From positions 1,830,001 to 1,894,000 of the forward strand of contig NZ_CP124535.1 of the NCBI RefSeq assembly GCF_029953595.1: DNA of 64,000 nucleotides. The letters run 5' to 3'. The position numbers were made by a program, and so were the translations under genes. Source of the stretch: Fuscovulum ytuae (GTDB lineage Bacteria; Pseudomonadota; Alphaproteobacteria; Rhodobacterales; Rhodobacteraceae). Below are positions 36,760 through 45,214 of this stretch, piece after piece; position 1 is the first letter of the stretch, and each line of letters opens with the position of its first letter. Below the pieces are notes generated by a model, which saw only the letters and a program-made list of their open reading frames with translations, had not been told where the DNA came from and did not search any database.

Positions 36760-37446
36760 TCAATCCCCGAAACGAAAGCCATGCAGCGCCTGCCCCTCTG
36801 CATGCAGCCATTTCCGCTGCACCTGCCAGCCGGGATAAAGCCGCTCCACCACCGCCCAGAACCGTGGGGAATGGTTCATCTCCACCAGATGCGCCACCTC
36901 ATGCGCCGCCACGTAATCCAGCACGGCAGGCGGCGCCATCACCAGCCGCCAGCTATACATCAATGCCCCATCCGCCGCACAAGACCCCCAGCGCGACCGC
37001 GTGTCGCGCAGGGTCACCCGCTCCACCCGCCGCCCGATCACCCCCGCATGCCGATCCGATGCCGCCACCAGCCGATCCCGCGCCAGCGCCTTGAGAAAAG
37101 CCCCGACCCGCGCGCCCGCCTGCGCCGGATCGCCGGGCACAAGCAGGGCCTCACCCTCCATGCGAACCCCACGTCCGGTGCTAGCGACCAGCCGCAAAAG
37201 CCGCCCTTCCACCGGGATCACCGACCCAATCCCCACACCCTCGCGCGTGGGCATCCCCGCCAAGGTTTCGCGTAGCCAACCCTCCTGCGACCGGGCAAAA
37301 GCCATGGCTTCGGCCTCCCGCGCACGGGCAGGCAAGGACAGCGTCACCCGCCCATCCAGCCGCGAAACCCGCAGCGAAAACCGCCGCGCGCGGGCCGACC
37401 GTTTCAGAACAATTTCCACCGGGGGCGATCCGGGCAGGACGGGCAT
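36760..37446 (-). CDS. YgjP-like (DUF45) metallopeptidase domain protein
   Basis: 228 residues matching the YgjP/M48-related domain. It has an N-terminal beta-rich region, the SRWGSCAADGALMYSWRLVMAP segment, the zinc motif HEVAH at 182-186 and third ligand His192, then a C-terminal MNHSPRFWAVVERLYPGW signature. It is cytosolic, with no signal peptide. Physiological targets of this family are not known to me. Confidence 0.85.
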   Translation of the reverse strand: MPVLPGSPPVEIVLKRSARARRFSLRVSRLDGRVTLSLPARAREAEAMAFARSQEGWLRETLAGMPTREGVGIGSVIPVEGRLLRLVASTGRGVRMEGEALLVPGDPAQAGARVGAFLKALARDRLVAASDRHAGVIGRRVERVTLRDTRSRWGSCAADGALMYSWRLVMAPPAVLDYVAAHEVAHLVEMNHSPRFWAVVERLYPGWQVQRKWLHAEGQALHGFRFGD

Positions 37447-37614
37447 TCAGAACCTCTTGATTTCTCCGCCAAGGATAGTCACTTCCCGACAGGCCGCAAC
37501 GGCTGCAAAAGCCTTTGACACCCGCCCTGCCTTGTGGCAAGCGACCACGACTCTGGACAACCCAGCCTGACCATCGGCGCCCCTGATTCCGGGCCGCCAC
37601 AGAAGGGAACGACC

Positions 37615-37950
37615 ATGCCCAAGGAAGAATGGGGTACCAAGCGCATCTGCCCGACCACCGGCAAGCGCTTTTATGACCTGAACCGCAACCCGATCGTCTC
37701 GCCCTATACCGGCGAGGTGGTGGATATCGAATCCGCCCGCCGCAAGATGGCCGCCGCTGCCATCAGCCGCGTGATTCCCGAAAAGGATGACGAGGTTCTC
37801 GTCGACGATCTGGAAGCCGATGACGAACTGCTCGAAGCCGGCGTCGCCGACGATACCGAGTTGGATGATGATCTGCTCGAAGACGATGCCGATGACAATG
37901 TCTCGCTCGACGATCTGGCCGATGTGGCCGGCGACGAGGAGGAAGTCTAA
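37615..37950 (+). CDS. TIGR02300 FYDLN acidic protein
   Basis: 111 residues. The conserved MPKEEWGTKRICPTTGKRFYDLNR N terminus contains the FYDLN motif and a Cys. The C-terminal half is a low-complexity acidic run of Asp/Glu (isoelectric point very low). The function of this alphaproteobacterial family is unknown. The start at 37615 is the conserved one; an upstream frame of 27 codons is not. The tRNA-Ala gene follows 152 nt downstream. Confidence 0.88.
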   Translation: MPKEEWGTKRICPTTGKRFYDLNRNPIVSPYTGEVVDIESARRKMAAAAISRVIPEKDDEVLVDDLEADDELLEAGVADDTELDDDLLEDDADDNVSLDDLADVAGDEEEV

Positions 37951-38014
37951 ACCGCCCGTCGGCGGGGGGGCAGCGGTGCCCTGCAAAAGTAGGAAAGACC
38001 CCGCGTTTTTCCCC

Positions 38015-38043
38015 TTGCACCCCACCGCGCCCTCCACTAGACA
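38015..38043 (+). promoter_or_regulatory. Predicted promoter of tRNA-Ala
   Basis: -35 TTGCAC at 38015-38020, an exact 17-nt spacer and -10 TAGACA at 38038-38043. The start of transcription would be near 38050, giving a leader of about 53 nt that contains two tetraloop hairpins before the tRNA. Confidence 0.5.
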
Positions 38044-38052
38044 GCGGCCCAA

Positions 38053-38093
38053 CAAGGCGGTAACGCCTTGCCCATCGAAGCGGAAACGCTTCG
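38053..38093 (+). other. Tandem tetraloop hairpins in the tRNA-Ala leader
   Basis: Hairpin 1 at 38053-38070 has stem CAAGGCG/CGCCTTG with loop GTAA. Hairpin 2 at 38076-38093 has stem CGAAGCG/CGCTTCG with loop GAAA. Both are 7-bp perfect stems with GNRA loops. They lie between the predicted tRNA promoter and the mature tRNA, so they could be processing signals or a separate small RNA. Confidence 0.6.
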
Positions 38094-38102
38094 ACCTCCG
38101 GT

Positions 38103-38178
<76 letters not shown>

Positions 38179-38203
38179 AAATTAAAGACAATTTGAATAT
38201 GTC

Positions 38204-38224
38204 AGGCGCCACTTGGCGCCTTTT
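38204..38224 (+). terminator. Intrinsic terminator after tRNA-Ala
   Basis: AGGCGCC and GGCGCCT pair across ACTT, followed by TTT. It ends the tRNA transcript about 26 nt past the CCA end. Confidence 0.75.
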
Positions 38225-38305
38225 GCATTTGGACCAAAAAATAACAAACGGCTTCGGCACCGAAAGGCGGGACCTTTACCCTCACGCCCGCCCCGCGCCG
38301 CCCGT

Positions 38306-39007
38306 TCATCCCTCCACGCCGTCGCCCAGCATCGTCCGCAGCCAATGCGACGAACTCACCGTTCCCGGATGGCACATATAGCGCGTCGTGACCCGGTCCG
38401 AGGCAAAGCAGCGGAAATGCGGCTGCACCTTCTTGCTCAGCACATTGTCCGAATAATGGATCTCCCGATCCTCTTCCAATTCGGTCAGCAGCCTTTCGGC
38501 AAAAGGCCGCGTAAAGGCCATGGATGCACTCATCCCGCCCGGTCCATGCACCTTTGAAAAATCCACCCGCTTGCGCCAGACCATGCGCTTGCCGTCCAGA
38601 TACAGCACATCGGCAAAGCGCGAGATGCGGAAATCCGCCTCGGTCAGATCGTCCAAGGAATGTTCGACATGGCTTTCCAGATAGGTGTCATCATGGTCCG
38701 CCCAGAAGAAATGCGTGCACCCTTCGTCCAGCAGGCGCTTCAACGGCCGGCTATACCAACCGTGCTGATGCAGCTTCTCGGGTGAATGCAGCCAGATCAG
38801 TTCGAAGGGCAAGGTCAGATCAAGAATGCACCATTCGTAACTGTCGGGATGGCCATTCTGATGCACGCAGACGATATGCGGGGGCCGGGTCTGCGCCGCC
38901 ATCTGCAACAGCGTCGCCCGGATGCAGTCAGGTCGGTTATAGGTGGGTGTCATCACGCCGATCTTCACCTCATCGGCCTTCTTTCGACCCCACAGCCTGC
39001 CCAGCAT
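38306..39007 (-). CDS. Glycosyltransferase family 2-like protein
   Basis: 233 residues with a GT-A-like N terminus: VKIGVMTPTYNRPDCIRATLLQMAAQTRPPHIVCVHQNG, the family-2 opening motif. The metal-binding DxD-like segment is FFWADHDDTY near residue 113. The C-terminal region SDNVLSKKVQPHFRCFA may carry acceptor determinants. The likely role is sugar transfer to an envelope polysaccharide; donor and acceptor are unknown. The start at 39007 has AGGA 6 nt upstream. No glycan operon adjoins it. Confidence 0.7.
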   Translation of the reverse strand: MLGRLWGRKKADEVKIGVMTPTYNRPDCIRATLLQMAAQTRPPHIVCVHQNGHPDSYEWCILDLTLPFELIWLHSPEKLHQHGWYSRPLKRLLDEGCTHFFWADHDDTYLESHVEHSLDDLTEADFRISRFADVLYLDGKRMVWRKRVDFSKVHGPGGMSASMAFTRPFAERLLTELEEDREIHYSDNVLSKKVQPHFRCFASDRVTTRYMCHPGTVSSSHWLRTMLGDGVEG

Positions 39008-39158
39008 CGCGCATCCTGCCATTGATTTTCAGCGTCATTAACAGGGCAGACACGCCCTGCTGCAAGCGCCATTTTTGCTGCTCGGGCGCCATCGACAATT
39101 CGCCCGCTTCGCCCTTAATCTCGGCGCCTCATCGACCCCTGACAGAAGGCCGCGCGAC

Positions 39159-40133
39159 ATGTCCTATGCCATCTTCGCCACCCGCCCCGGTGACAGCTCC
39201 GTCCTGGTCCGGCAGGACCGCGACCCGCCCGCTCCGGCCCCCGGTCAGGTCCTCATCCGCCATGCCGCCATTGGCGTGAACTTCATCGATGTCTATTTCC
39301 GCCAAGGCCTTTACCCTTGGCCCGTCAGCGAAAACCTCGTCCTCGGCAGCGAAGGATCGGGGGTGGTTGAGGCACTGGGTGACGGCGTTACTGGCTTCTC
39401 CATCGGCCAGCGCGTGGCCTATACGCTGCCCAACGGGTCCTATGCCACGCATCGCGCCGTGCCCGCCGCCCATGTCATTGCCCTGCCCGATGATATCGAC
39501 GACGCCACGGCCGCCGCCGTCATGCTCAAAGGCCTGACCGCGCATTACCTTCTGCATCATTCCCATCCCGTGCAGGCGGACGATACCGTCCTCTTCCACG
39601 CCGCTGCCGGGGGGGTGGGCTTGATCGCGGGCCAATGGCTGGCCGCAAAAGGTGTGCGCGCCATCGGAACCGCAGGCGGGCCGGAAAAATGCGCCCTTGC
39701 CCGCGCGAACGGCTTTGCCGACTGTATCGACTACCGGACCGAGGATTTCGTCGCCCGCATCCGCGAATTGACCGGGGGCAAGGGCGTGCAGGCCGTTTAT
39801 GACAGCGTGGGGGCCGATACGATCATGGGCTCTCTCGATTGCCTTGCCACCTTCGGCACGCTCGTCAGCTTTGGCCAATCCTCCGGCGCACCCGATCAGG
39901 TCCGGGTCAGCCACCTCGCCCGCGCCTCGCTGCGCATGACACGGCCCTCGCTTTTTCATCACAGCGCCAACCGCGCATGGCTGGAACAGGCGGCCTCTGA
40001 CCTTTTCGCCATGATCCGCAGGGGCGCGATCAAAGTGCAGATCGGCGCGACCTGGCCGCTCGATCAGGCCGCCGCCGCGCATGACGCGCTGACGGGGCGG
40101 GCGACCACGGGCTGTATCGTGCTGATCCCCTGA
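39159..40133 (+). CDS. Quinone oxidoreductase (zeta-crystallin-like, MDR family)
   Basis: 324 residues of the zinc-free medium-chain dehydrogenase family. The GroES-like N domain has NFIDVYFRQGLYPWP and GSEGSGVVEALGDGVTGF, and the NADPH Rossmann domain has HAAAGGVGLIAGQWLAAKG near residues 147-165. No structural or catalytic zinc Cys residues are present. It resembles E. coli Qor, which reduces quinones. The start at 39159 was chosen because it begins the conserved MSYAIFATRPG. Confidence 0.88.
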   Translation: MSYAIFATRPGDSSVLVRQDRDPPAPAPGQVLIRHAAIGVNFIDVYFRQGLYPWPVSENLVLGSEGSGVVEALGDGVTGFSIGQRVAYTLPNGSYATHRAVPAAHVIALPDDIDDATAAAVMLKGLTAHYLLHHSHPVQADDTVLFHAAAGGVGLIAGQWLAAKGVRAIGTAGGPEKCALARANGFADCIDYRTEDFVARIRELTGGKGVQAVYDSVGADTIMGSLDCLATFGTLVSFGQSSGAPDQVRVSHLARASLRMTRPSLFHHSANRAWLEQAASDLFAMIRRGAIKVQIGATWPLDQAAAAHDALTGRATTGCIVLIP

Positions 40134-40188
40134 CCGCCGCGCCCCTTTGCGCAAAAACATGAAGGCTCCGTTGTCTCCCCGCACGGGC

Positions 40189-40229
40189 CCACAGAATGCT
40201 GCACAAAACGCGGCACAGGACTCTGCACC
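40189..40229. promoter_or_regulatory. GCACA array with 12-bp period (array C), upstream of GntR gene
   Basis: Units CCACA at 40189, GCACA at 40201 and 40213, and GCACC at 40225, all 12 bp apart. Less perfect than arrays A and B but in the same phase, sharing the CTGCACAAAAYSCGGCACA core. It is about 93 nt before the GntR start. Confidence 0.5.
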
Positions 40230-40321
40230 TTTTCGACCCGGTCATAGGCCAAGGGAAAGGCCTTCCGCTTGACCGGAATTCCCCGCTCGGCCTAATCTGG
40301 TGAAATATCACCGGATGAAAA

Positions 40322-40972
40322 ATGGCAATGATTCTAGAGCGTGACCGCGTGTTCCACCTGGTTCGTCAGGATATCCTGACCTGCGAACTCAAACCCGGCG
40401 AAGAACTGCGCGAGGCCGACCTCGCCCAACGCTATGGCGTCTCCAAAACCCCCATCCGCGACGCGATGCAGAAGCTGGAATTCGAAGGTCTGATCGAGAT
40501 TGAACCCCGCCGCGGCCACCGCGTCCGCCCCGTTTCCATGCGCGATGCCGAAGACATCCTCGAACTGCGCGCCGTGCTTGAAGGCGCGGTGGTCACCAAG
40601 GTCGCGCGCCGCGCCGAACCCGAAGAACTCGCCGCCCTCGACGCGCTGCGTCACTGCGAAGGTGATACGATCCGCGCCTTTGCCGATTACAACCGCCGCT
40701 TCCATGCGACCTTGGCGCAGATGTCTGGCAACCGCCGTTTGGCCGAGGAAACCGTCCGCGTGATGGAATTCTACGACCGCCTCGCCATCGTATCGCTCAC
40801 GCTTTTGTCGCGCGAAGGCGGGTTCGATACGCCGCTTGCCGATCACAATGCCATCATCGACGCGCTGCAGGCCCGCAACGGACGGCTGGCTGCGCGGCTG
40901 GTGCGCGACCATGTCGAACGCTCGCGCGCCCAGATCATGCGCGGGCTGACGCGCAAGCCGGTGGTCGACTGA
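40322..40972 (+). CDS. GntR family transcriptional regulator (FCD subfamily), copy 1
   Basis: 216 residues. Winged HTH at about 8-72 with LKPGEELREADLAQRYGVSKTPIRDAMQKLEFEGLIEI; FCD effector domain from about 78. Strikingly similar to the GntR protein at 47851, sharing most residues over the HTH and the RGHRVRPVSMRDAEDILELRAVLE linker. It precedes a beta-hydroxyacid dehydrogenase-type gene by 29 nt on the same strand and probably controls that unit, perhaps also the neighbouring catabolic operon. Confidence 0.88.
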   Translation: MAMILERDRVFHLVRQDILTCELKPGEELREADLAQRYGVSKTPIRDAMQKLEFEGLIEIEPRRGHRVRPVSMRDAEDILELRAVLEGAVVTKVARRAEPEELAALDALRHCEGDTIRAFADYNRRFHATLAQMSGNRRLAEETVRVMEFYDRLAIVSLTLLSREGGFDTPLADHNAIIDALQARNGRLAARLVRDHVERSRAQIMRGLTRKPVVD

Positions 40973-41001
40973 CCACAGGGCAAACCAAAGGGGGAAAAGA
41001 T

Positions 41002-41898
41002 ATGACACATGGCATCTGCGGCCTTGGCCGCATGGGCGCGGCAATGGCCGAACGTCTACTGGCGCAGGGGGTCGACCTTGTGGTCTGGAACCGCGATCCC
41101 GCCAAGGCCGCCCCCCTTGTCGCAAAGGGCGCCAAACAGGCCGAAAGCCCCGCCGCACTGGCCGCCGCCTGCGACACGGTCATCACCATGCTCTATGACG
41201 CCGCGGCAGTGGAGCAAGTCTATTCCGGTCCGCAGGGCCTTTTGTCCGCAGCGCCCAAGGGCAAGCTTTTCATCGAAATGTCCACCATCGGCCCCGAGGC
41301 GATCCTATCCCTTGGCCAAGCCGTCGCCGCCGCGGGTGCGGACCTCGTCGAATGCCCCGTGGGCGGCACCATCGGTCCGGCGCGGGAAGGCCGCCTTCTC
41401 GGGCTTGTCGGCGGCAGCGCCGACGCCGTGGCCCTGGCCCGGCCCACCCTTGCCCATCTGTGCCGCCGCGTCGAACATGCCGGCCCCTTGGGCGCAGGCG
41501 CGCGGCTGAAGCTTGCCGTCAACCTGCCCCTCCTTGTCTATTGGCAGGCCCTGCGCGAGGCGATGGGGCTGGTATCCGACCTGTCCATGACCCCCGAACA
41601 ACTGGCCGACCTGATGGCCGATACCTCCGGCGCCTGCATGGCGGTCAAGCACCGCGCGGGCGAACTCGCCGCACTCTTGGCCGGAACGGGCGAGCCGGGC
41701 TTGGCGTTCGAGGCGAAGGGGGCCGCCAAAGACCTGTCCCACATGGTCGAAACCGCCAGCGCGCAAGGGCAGGCCATGCCCGTCACCGCCGCCGCACGCG
41801 ACGCCTTCATCGCCGCCGCCGCAGGCCCGATCGCCGGGCGGGACGCGATGACGATCACCGCACTGGATTGGGCGGCCCTGCGCGCCGCGCGCCGCTGA
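41002..41898 (+). CDS. NAD(P)-dependent oxidoreductase, beta-hydroxyacid dehydrogenase family
   Basis: 298 residues. N-terminal Rossmann motif GLGRMGAAMAERLL (about 6-19), IEMSTIGPEA, VECPVGGTIGPAREGRL (substrate-binding) and the catalytic lysine in GARLKLAVNLPLLVYWQ near residue 174. Family members include 3-hydroxyisobutyrate and tartronate semialdehyde dehydrogenases. The actual substrate is unknown. It lies in a plus-strand operon GntR-this-CMD-YdcZ, and a second member of the family is encoded at 50060 in the opposite operon. Confidence 0.85.
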   Translation: MTHGICGLGRMGAAMAERLLAQGVDLVVWNRDPAKAAPLVAKGAKQAESPAALAAACDTVITMLYDAAAVEQVYSGPQGLLSAAPKGKLFIEMSTIGPEAILSLGQAVAAAGADLVECPVGGTIGPAREGRLLGLVGGSADAVALARPTLAHLCRRVEHAGPLGAGARLKLAVNLPLLVYWQALREAMGLVSDLSMTPEQLADLMADTSGACMAVKHRAGELAALLAGTGEPGLAFEAKGAAKDLSHMVETASAQGQAMPVTAAARDAFIAAAAGPIAGRDAMTITALDWAALRAARR

Positions 41899-41913
41899 AC
41901 ACAAGGAAAACCG

Positions 41914-42471
41914 ATGCCCCGCCCCCCGATCCTTGACGAAACCGCCCTCACCCCGGCGCAACAGCCGATCTATAGCGCCATCCTGAACGGTCCGCGCGGC
42001 ATCGTCGAAGGCCCGCTCCGCGTTTGGCTGCACAGCCCCGGCCTTGCCGATAAGGCGCAAGCGCTGGGGGCCTTCTGCCGCTATGGCACCACCCTGCCGC
42101 CTGACCTCAGCGAACTCGCCATCCTTGTCACCGGGGCCTTCTGGCAATCCGGCTTCGAATGGGCGGTCCATGCCCCCATCGCCGCCAAGGCAGGGATCGC
42201 CCCCGAAGTGATCGAGGCGATCCGTCTAGGCCACCGCCCCGAGGGCCTGTCCGATACCGCCGCCGCTGTGCATGACTTCGCCACCGAACTGCACCGCAAC
42301 CGTGTGGTCAGCGACGAAACCTATGCGCGGGCCGAAGCCGCGCTTGGCCTGCAAGGCGTGGTCGATCTGGTGGGAATCCTTGGCTATTACACGCTGATTT
42401 CCATGACGATCAACGCTTTCCACGTGCCACTGCCCGATGGCGCACCCGATCCCTTTCCCCTGCCGAGGTGA
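41914..42471 (+). CDS. Carboxymuconolactone decarboxylase family protein
   Basis: 185 residues, an all-helical CMD/AhpD-like fold. The sequence has ELAILVTGAFWQSGFEWAVHAPIAAKAG near residues 66-93, typical of the CMD family. There is no CxxC pair, so it is not a peroxiredoxin-type AhpD. CMD-type members act in aromatic ring-cleavage pathways, often uncertainly. It is 15 nt downstream of the oxidoreductase and overlaps the next frame, consistent with one catabolic operon. Confidence 0.82.
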   Translation: MPRPPILDETALTPAQQPIYSAILNGPRGIVEGPLRVWLHSPGLADKAQALGAFCRYGTTLPPDLSELAILVTGAFWQSGFEWAVHAPIAAKAGIAPEVIEAIRLGHRPEGLSDTAAAVHDFATELHRNRVVSDETYARAEAALGLQGVVDLVGILGYYTLISMTINAFHVPLPDGAPDPFPLPR

Positions 42472-42476
42472 CGCAG

Positions 42477-42923
42477 ATGCAGCTGGCCCCGATCCTGCCG
42501 ATTCTTGCCCTTCTGGTGGCAGGGTCAGTCCTTGCCATGCAGGGGCCGATCAACGCCGCCCTTGCGCGCGGCCTCGGCGACCCAGTGGTCGCGGCCTGCG
42601 TCAACTTCCTCGTTGGCTTCCTTGTGCTGCTTTTCATCAACATCCTGCGCGGCACAGGCCCGCAGGAAGGATCGCTGACGCTTACCCCCCTTTGGGCCTT
42701 CGTCGGTGGTGCGCTGGGGGCCTGCTACATCGTCTCCTTGGTCTGGGCCATCCCGCAGACAGGCGCGCTGACCGCTGCCGCAGCCACCATCTTTGCCCAG
42801 CTTGCCGTCGCGCTGATCCTTGACCGGATGGGGGCCTTCGGCCTTCCGGTGCAGGAAATCACATGGCCCCGCGTGGCGGGCCTTGCCCTTGTCATGGCGG
42901 GGCTTTTGCTGTCGCGGATGTAA
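42477..42923 (+). CDS. YdcZ/DUF606 family small transporter subunit
   Basis: A 148-residue membrane protein with five helices of the YdcZ (DUF606) family, part of the drug/metabolite transporter superfamily: VLAMQGPINAALARGLGDPVVAACVNFLVGFLVLL and GAFVGGALGACYI-type motifs. A GTG at 42468 overlapping the previous stop is also possible; the ATG at 42477 has GAGG 8 nt upstream. It may move the pathway substrate or a by-product. Confidence 0.78.
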   Translation: MQLAPILPILALLVAGSVLAMQGPINAALARGLGDPVVAACVNFLVGFLVLLFINILRGTGPQEGSLTLTPLWAFVGGALGACYIVSLVWAIPQTGALTAAAATIFAQLAVALILDRMGAFGLPVQEITWPRVAGLALVMAGLLLSRM

Positions 42924-42956
42924 AAAGGGGCCCGGCGGATCGCTCCGCCGGGCCCC
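42922..42956 (-). terminator. Intrinsic terminator of the amidohydrolase/ABC operon
   Basis: A 13-bp perfect stem (GGGGCCCGGCGGA and its complement) with a 4-nt loop is followed on the minus strand by TTTTTA. It ends the long minus-strand operon and is also transcribed, without a T-run, at the end of the plus-strand YdcZ gene. Confidence 0.88.
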
Positions 42957-42971
42957 CTCCGACCCCAAAGA

Positions 42972-44063
42972 TCACTCCAGACCCAAAAGCCGCGCCGCCG
43001 TTCCACCCGCGACACTTGCCGTTTCCTCGGCCGACAGCCCCGCGCTGATGACATGCTCCACCGGATCGTAATCCGCCATGTCATAAGGGTAATCCGTCCC
43101 CATCACGATCTTGTCGGCCCCATAGACCTTCACAAGGTATTCCAGCTGATGCGGGCTAAAGACCACATTGTCGAAATAGACCTTGCGCAGGTAATGCGTC
43201 GGCGGTTTCGGCAGGCCAGCGTTGCAATCCTTCCGCGCGCCCCAAGCATGATCGATCCGCCCCGAATAAGCGGGCAGATAGCCACCGCCATGCACGGCGA
43301 GGATCTTTAGATCGGGCAGCCGCTCCAACGTGCCGGAAAAGATCAGGTGATGCAGCGCAACCGTCGTCTCCAGCGGGTTCCCGATCACGTTTGAGAAGTA
43401 GTAATCGCTGAACCGCTCTCCCCCGGTGAACCCGTTCGGGTGGATCATCACCAGTGCACCCAACTCTTCGGCCTTCTGCCAGAACGGGGCGAATTCCGGA
43501 TCGGCCAATTCCTTGCCGTTCACATTGGTCAGAACCTCGACCCCCTTCATCCCCAACTCGCCCATGCAGCGGGTCAGTTCCACCACCGCCTCTGCCGGGT
43601 CATGCAGCGGCACCGTGCCAAGGGCTGCCAGACGGTCGGGCCGCTTGCCCACCCATGCCGCCAGCCCGTCATTCACCATGCGCGAGGCAACAACCGCATG
43701 CTCCACCGGGATATGATAGAAACACTGCGGCGGCGGCGGCGCGACAAGCTGGAAATCGATCCCCATCGCATCCAGCACCCGCATCCGATCGTCCAGATCG
43801 GTCATGGCCAGCGTGCGATCCTTGTCTTGCTGCATGTTGATCGCGCGCGTCTCGGCATTGGAATGCTTGACCATCGCGATCTTCATCGGGTCGTTATAGG
43901 GCGCGATATAGGCCATCGCCTCCGGGATCAGCACATGCGCATGCATGTCGATTGTCCGACTGTCCAGCCGCTTCTTCCCATCGGGAAAGGCCCGGCCCGT
44001 CGTCGGCCCATAGCGGTTGACATTGTCGCCGCGGTCGCGCGTGTCGATAACGGTGTGCGTCAT
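42972..44063 (-). CDS. Amidohydrolase family 2 protein (ACMSD-like)
   Basis: 363 residues. The metal motif is Asp39-x-His41-x-His43, with HPNGFTGGERF, the HGGGYLPAYSGRIDHAW motif (third His) and MGTDYPYDMADY with the catalytic Asp. This pattern matches 2-amino-3-carboxymuconate-6-semialdehyde decarboxylase and related ring-acid decarboxylases rather than classical amidohydrolases. The start at 44063 begins the conserved domain. It is the last gene before the terminator in the ABC transporter operon, so it probably acts on the imported compound or a metabolite of it. Confidence 0.85.
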   Translation of the reverse strand: MTHTVIDTRDRGDNVNRYGPTTGRAFPDGKKRLDSRTIDMHAHVLIPEAMAYIAPYNDPMKIAMVKHSNAETRAINMQQDKDRTLAMTDLDDRMRVLDAMGIDFQLVAPPPPQCFYHIPVEHAVVASRMVNDGLAAWVGKRPDRLAALGTVPLHDPAEAVVELTRCMGELGMKGVEVLTNVNGKELADPEFAPFWQKAEELGALVMIHPNGFTGGERFSDYYFSNVIGNPLETTVALHHLIFSGTLERLPDLKILAVHGGGYLPAYSGRIDHAWGARKDCNAGLPKPPTHYLRKVYFDNVVFSPHQLEYLVKVYGADKIVMGTDYPYDMADYDPVEHVISAGLSAEETASVAGGTAARLLGLE

Positions 44064-44133
44064 ATGCTGTCCTTGTCGATCTCTTGGAACAAAGCGCCCG
44101 ACGGCTGGCCCACAGGGGGCCACCGACACGGGC

Positions 44134-44166
44134 AAAAGGAAAGGGTGGCCCCGGCAGGGGCCACCC
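44134..44166 (-). terminator. Intrinsic terminator after the ABC substrate-binding gene
   Basis: GGGTGGCCCC and GGGGCCACCC form a 10-bp perfect stem around a 4-nt loop, followed on the minus strand by TTTCCTTTT. It should separate the transporter genes from the amidohydrolase, at least partly. Confidence 0.82.
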
Positions 44167-44179
44167 CGAATGGTCATGC

Positions 44180-45214
44180 TTACTTGTTCGCCTCAAGCCA
44201 GGCGGCGGCCTCGGCCTCCACCTCGGCACGGTCGAAATCATTCGCCGCGGCGATATAGGTGTCGTTCAGGAAGCTCGTCACATCCACCTCCTGCGGGATC
44301 GCGCCCGAAGACAGCAGACGCGGCTGCAACGCCGTCCAGACGCCGGTTTGCAGATCGCCCAGACGCTCTGTCGTCGACACGTTCATGCCGATCGACATGT
44401 CAAGGAACAGCTGACCCGCCGCCTCATTCTCCCACTCGGCGGGCACGCCCTTGCGCAGGGCCTGCGCCACCATTTCCGGGTTCACTTTGGCGACATACAT
44501 CCCCTTGGACCATGCGCGCAGGAAGCCCTCCATCGCCGCCCGCTTCCCTTCGATCATGTCCACCGAGGCGGCAAAGGTGTTTGCGGGCGAGGCCAGCAAT
44601 TCCTCGGGCGTGATCAGCCGCACGTTGATCCCGTTGGCGTTCAGCGCGATCCAGTCCGGCGCGGCGCCCGAAATGGCCGAAACCTGCCCGTCACGGATGG
44701 CAGCGGCCAGCGTCGGGCCACTTTCGCCCAGAACGACCGTTTCCACATCGTCGATCGACTTGCCAACTGCGTCCAGCGCGGCTTGCAGGAAGGCGCGGTC
44801 ACGGTCTGACACAAGGCCAACCGTCGTGCCCACCAGATCATCGACCGAGTCATAGGCGCTCGTGTCCAGCACGCCAATGGCTTCGGGCGCGTTCTGCATC
44901 ACCTCATAGACGGTGTTGATATTCGCACCGGCCAGCACGGCATTGATCGTTTCAACCGGGTCCAGCATCGCCAGATCGGCCTGCCCATTCTGCACGAAGG
45001 CCACATACGGAATGGAAGTGTCCGACGGCAGCAGGTTCACCTCGATGCCTTCCTCGGCGAAATATCCCAGCGCTTCGCCCACAACCAGCGGGAAGAAGTT
45101 GGTAGACCGCGGCAGCGGGTTGATCATGTTGACCGTCGTCATATCCTGCGCCGCCACTGGCAGGGCCGTGGCCGCCAGCAAGGCCGATACTGTAAGTGCT
45201 TTGAACATCTTCAT
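44180..45214 (-). CDS. ABC transporter substrate-binding protein, NMT1/THI5-like
   Basis: 344 residues. A signal peptide (MKMFKALTVSALLAATALPVAA, cut near residue 22) is followed by an NMT1/THI5 periplasmic-binding fold: NFFPLVVGEALGYFAEEGIEVNLLPSD, FVQNGQADLAMLDPVETINAV, VGLVSDRDRAFLQAAL. This class binds nitrate/taurine/aliphatic sulfonate, thiamine precursors or other nitrogen heterocycles. The start has GAGGAGAG 5-10 nt upstream. It overlaps the first permease by 4 nt. Confidence 0.9.
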   Translation of the reverse strand: MKMFKALTVSALLAATALPVAAQDMTTVNMINPLPRSTNFFPLVVGEALGYFAEEGIEVNLLPSDTSIPYVAFVQNGQADLAMLDPVETINAVLAGANINTVYEVMQNAPEAIGVLDTSAYDSVDDLVGTTVGLVSDRDRAFLQAALDAVGKSIDDVETVVLGESGPTLAAAIRDGQVSAISGAAPDWIALNANGINVRLITPEELLASPANTFAASVDMIEGKRAAMEGFLRAWSKGMYVAKVNPEMVAQALRKGVPAEWENEAAGQLFLDMSIGMNVSTTERLGDLQTGVWTALQPRLLSSGAIPQEVDVTSFLNDTYIAAANDFDRAEVEAEAAAWLEANK

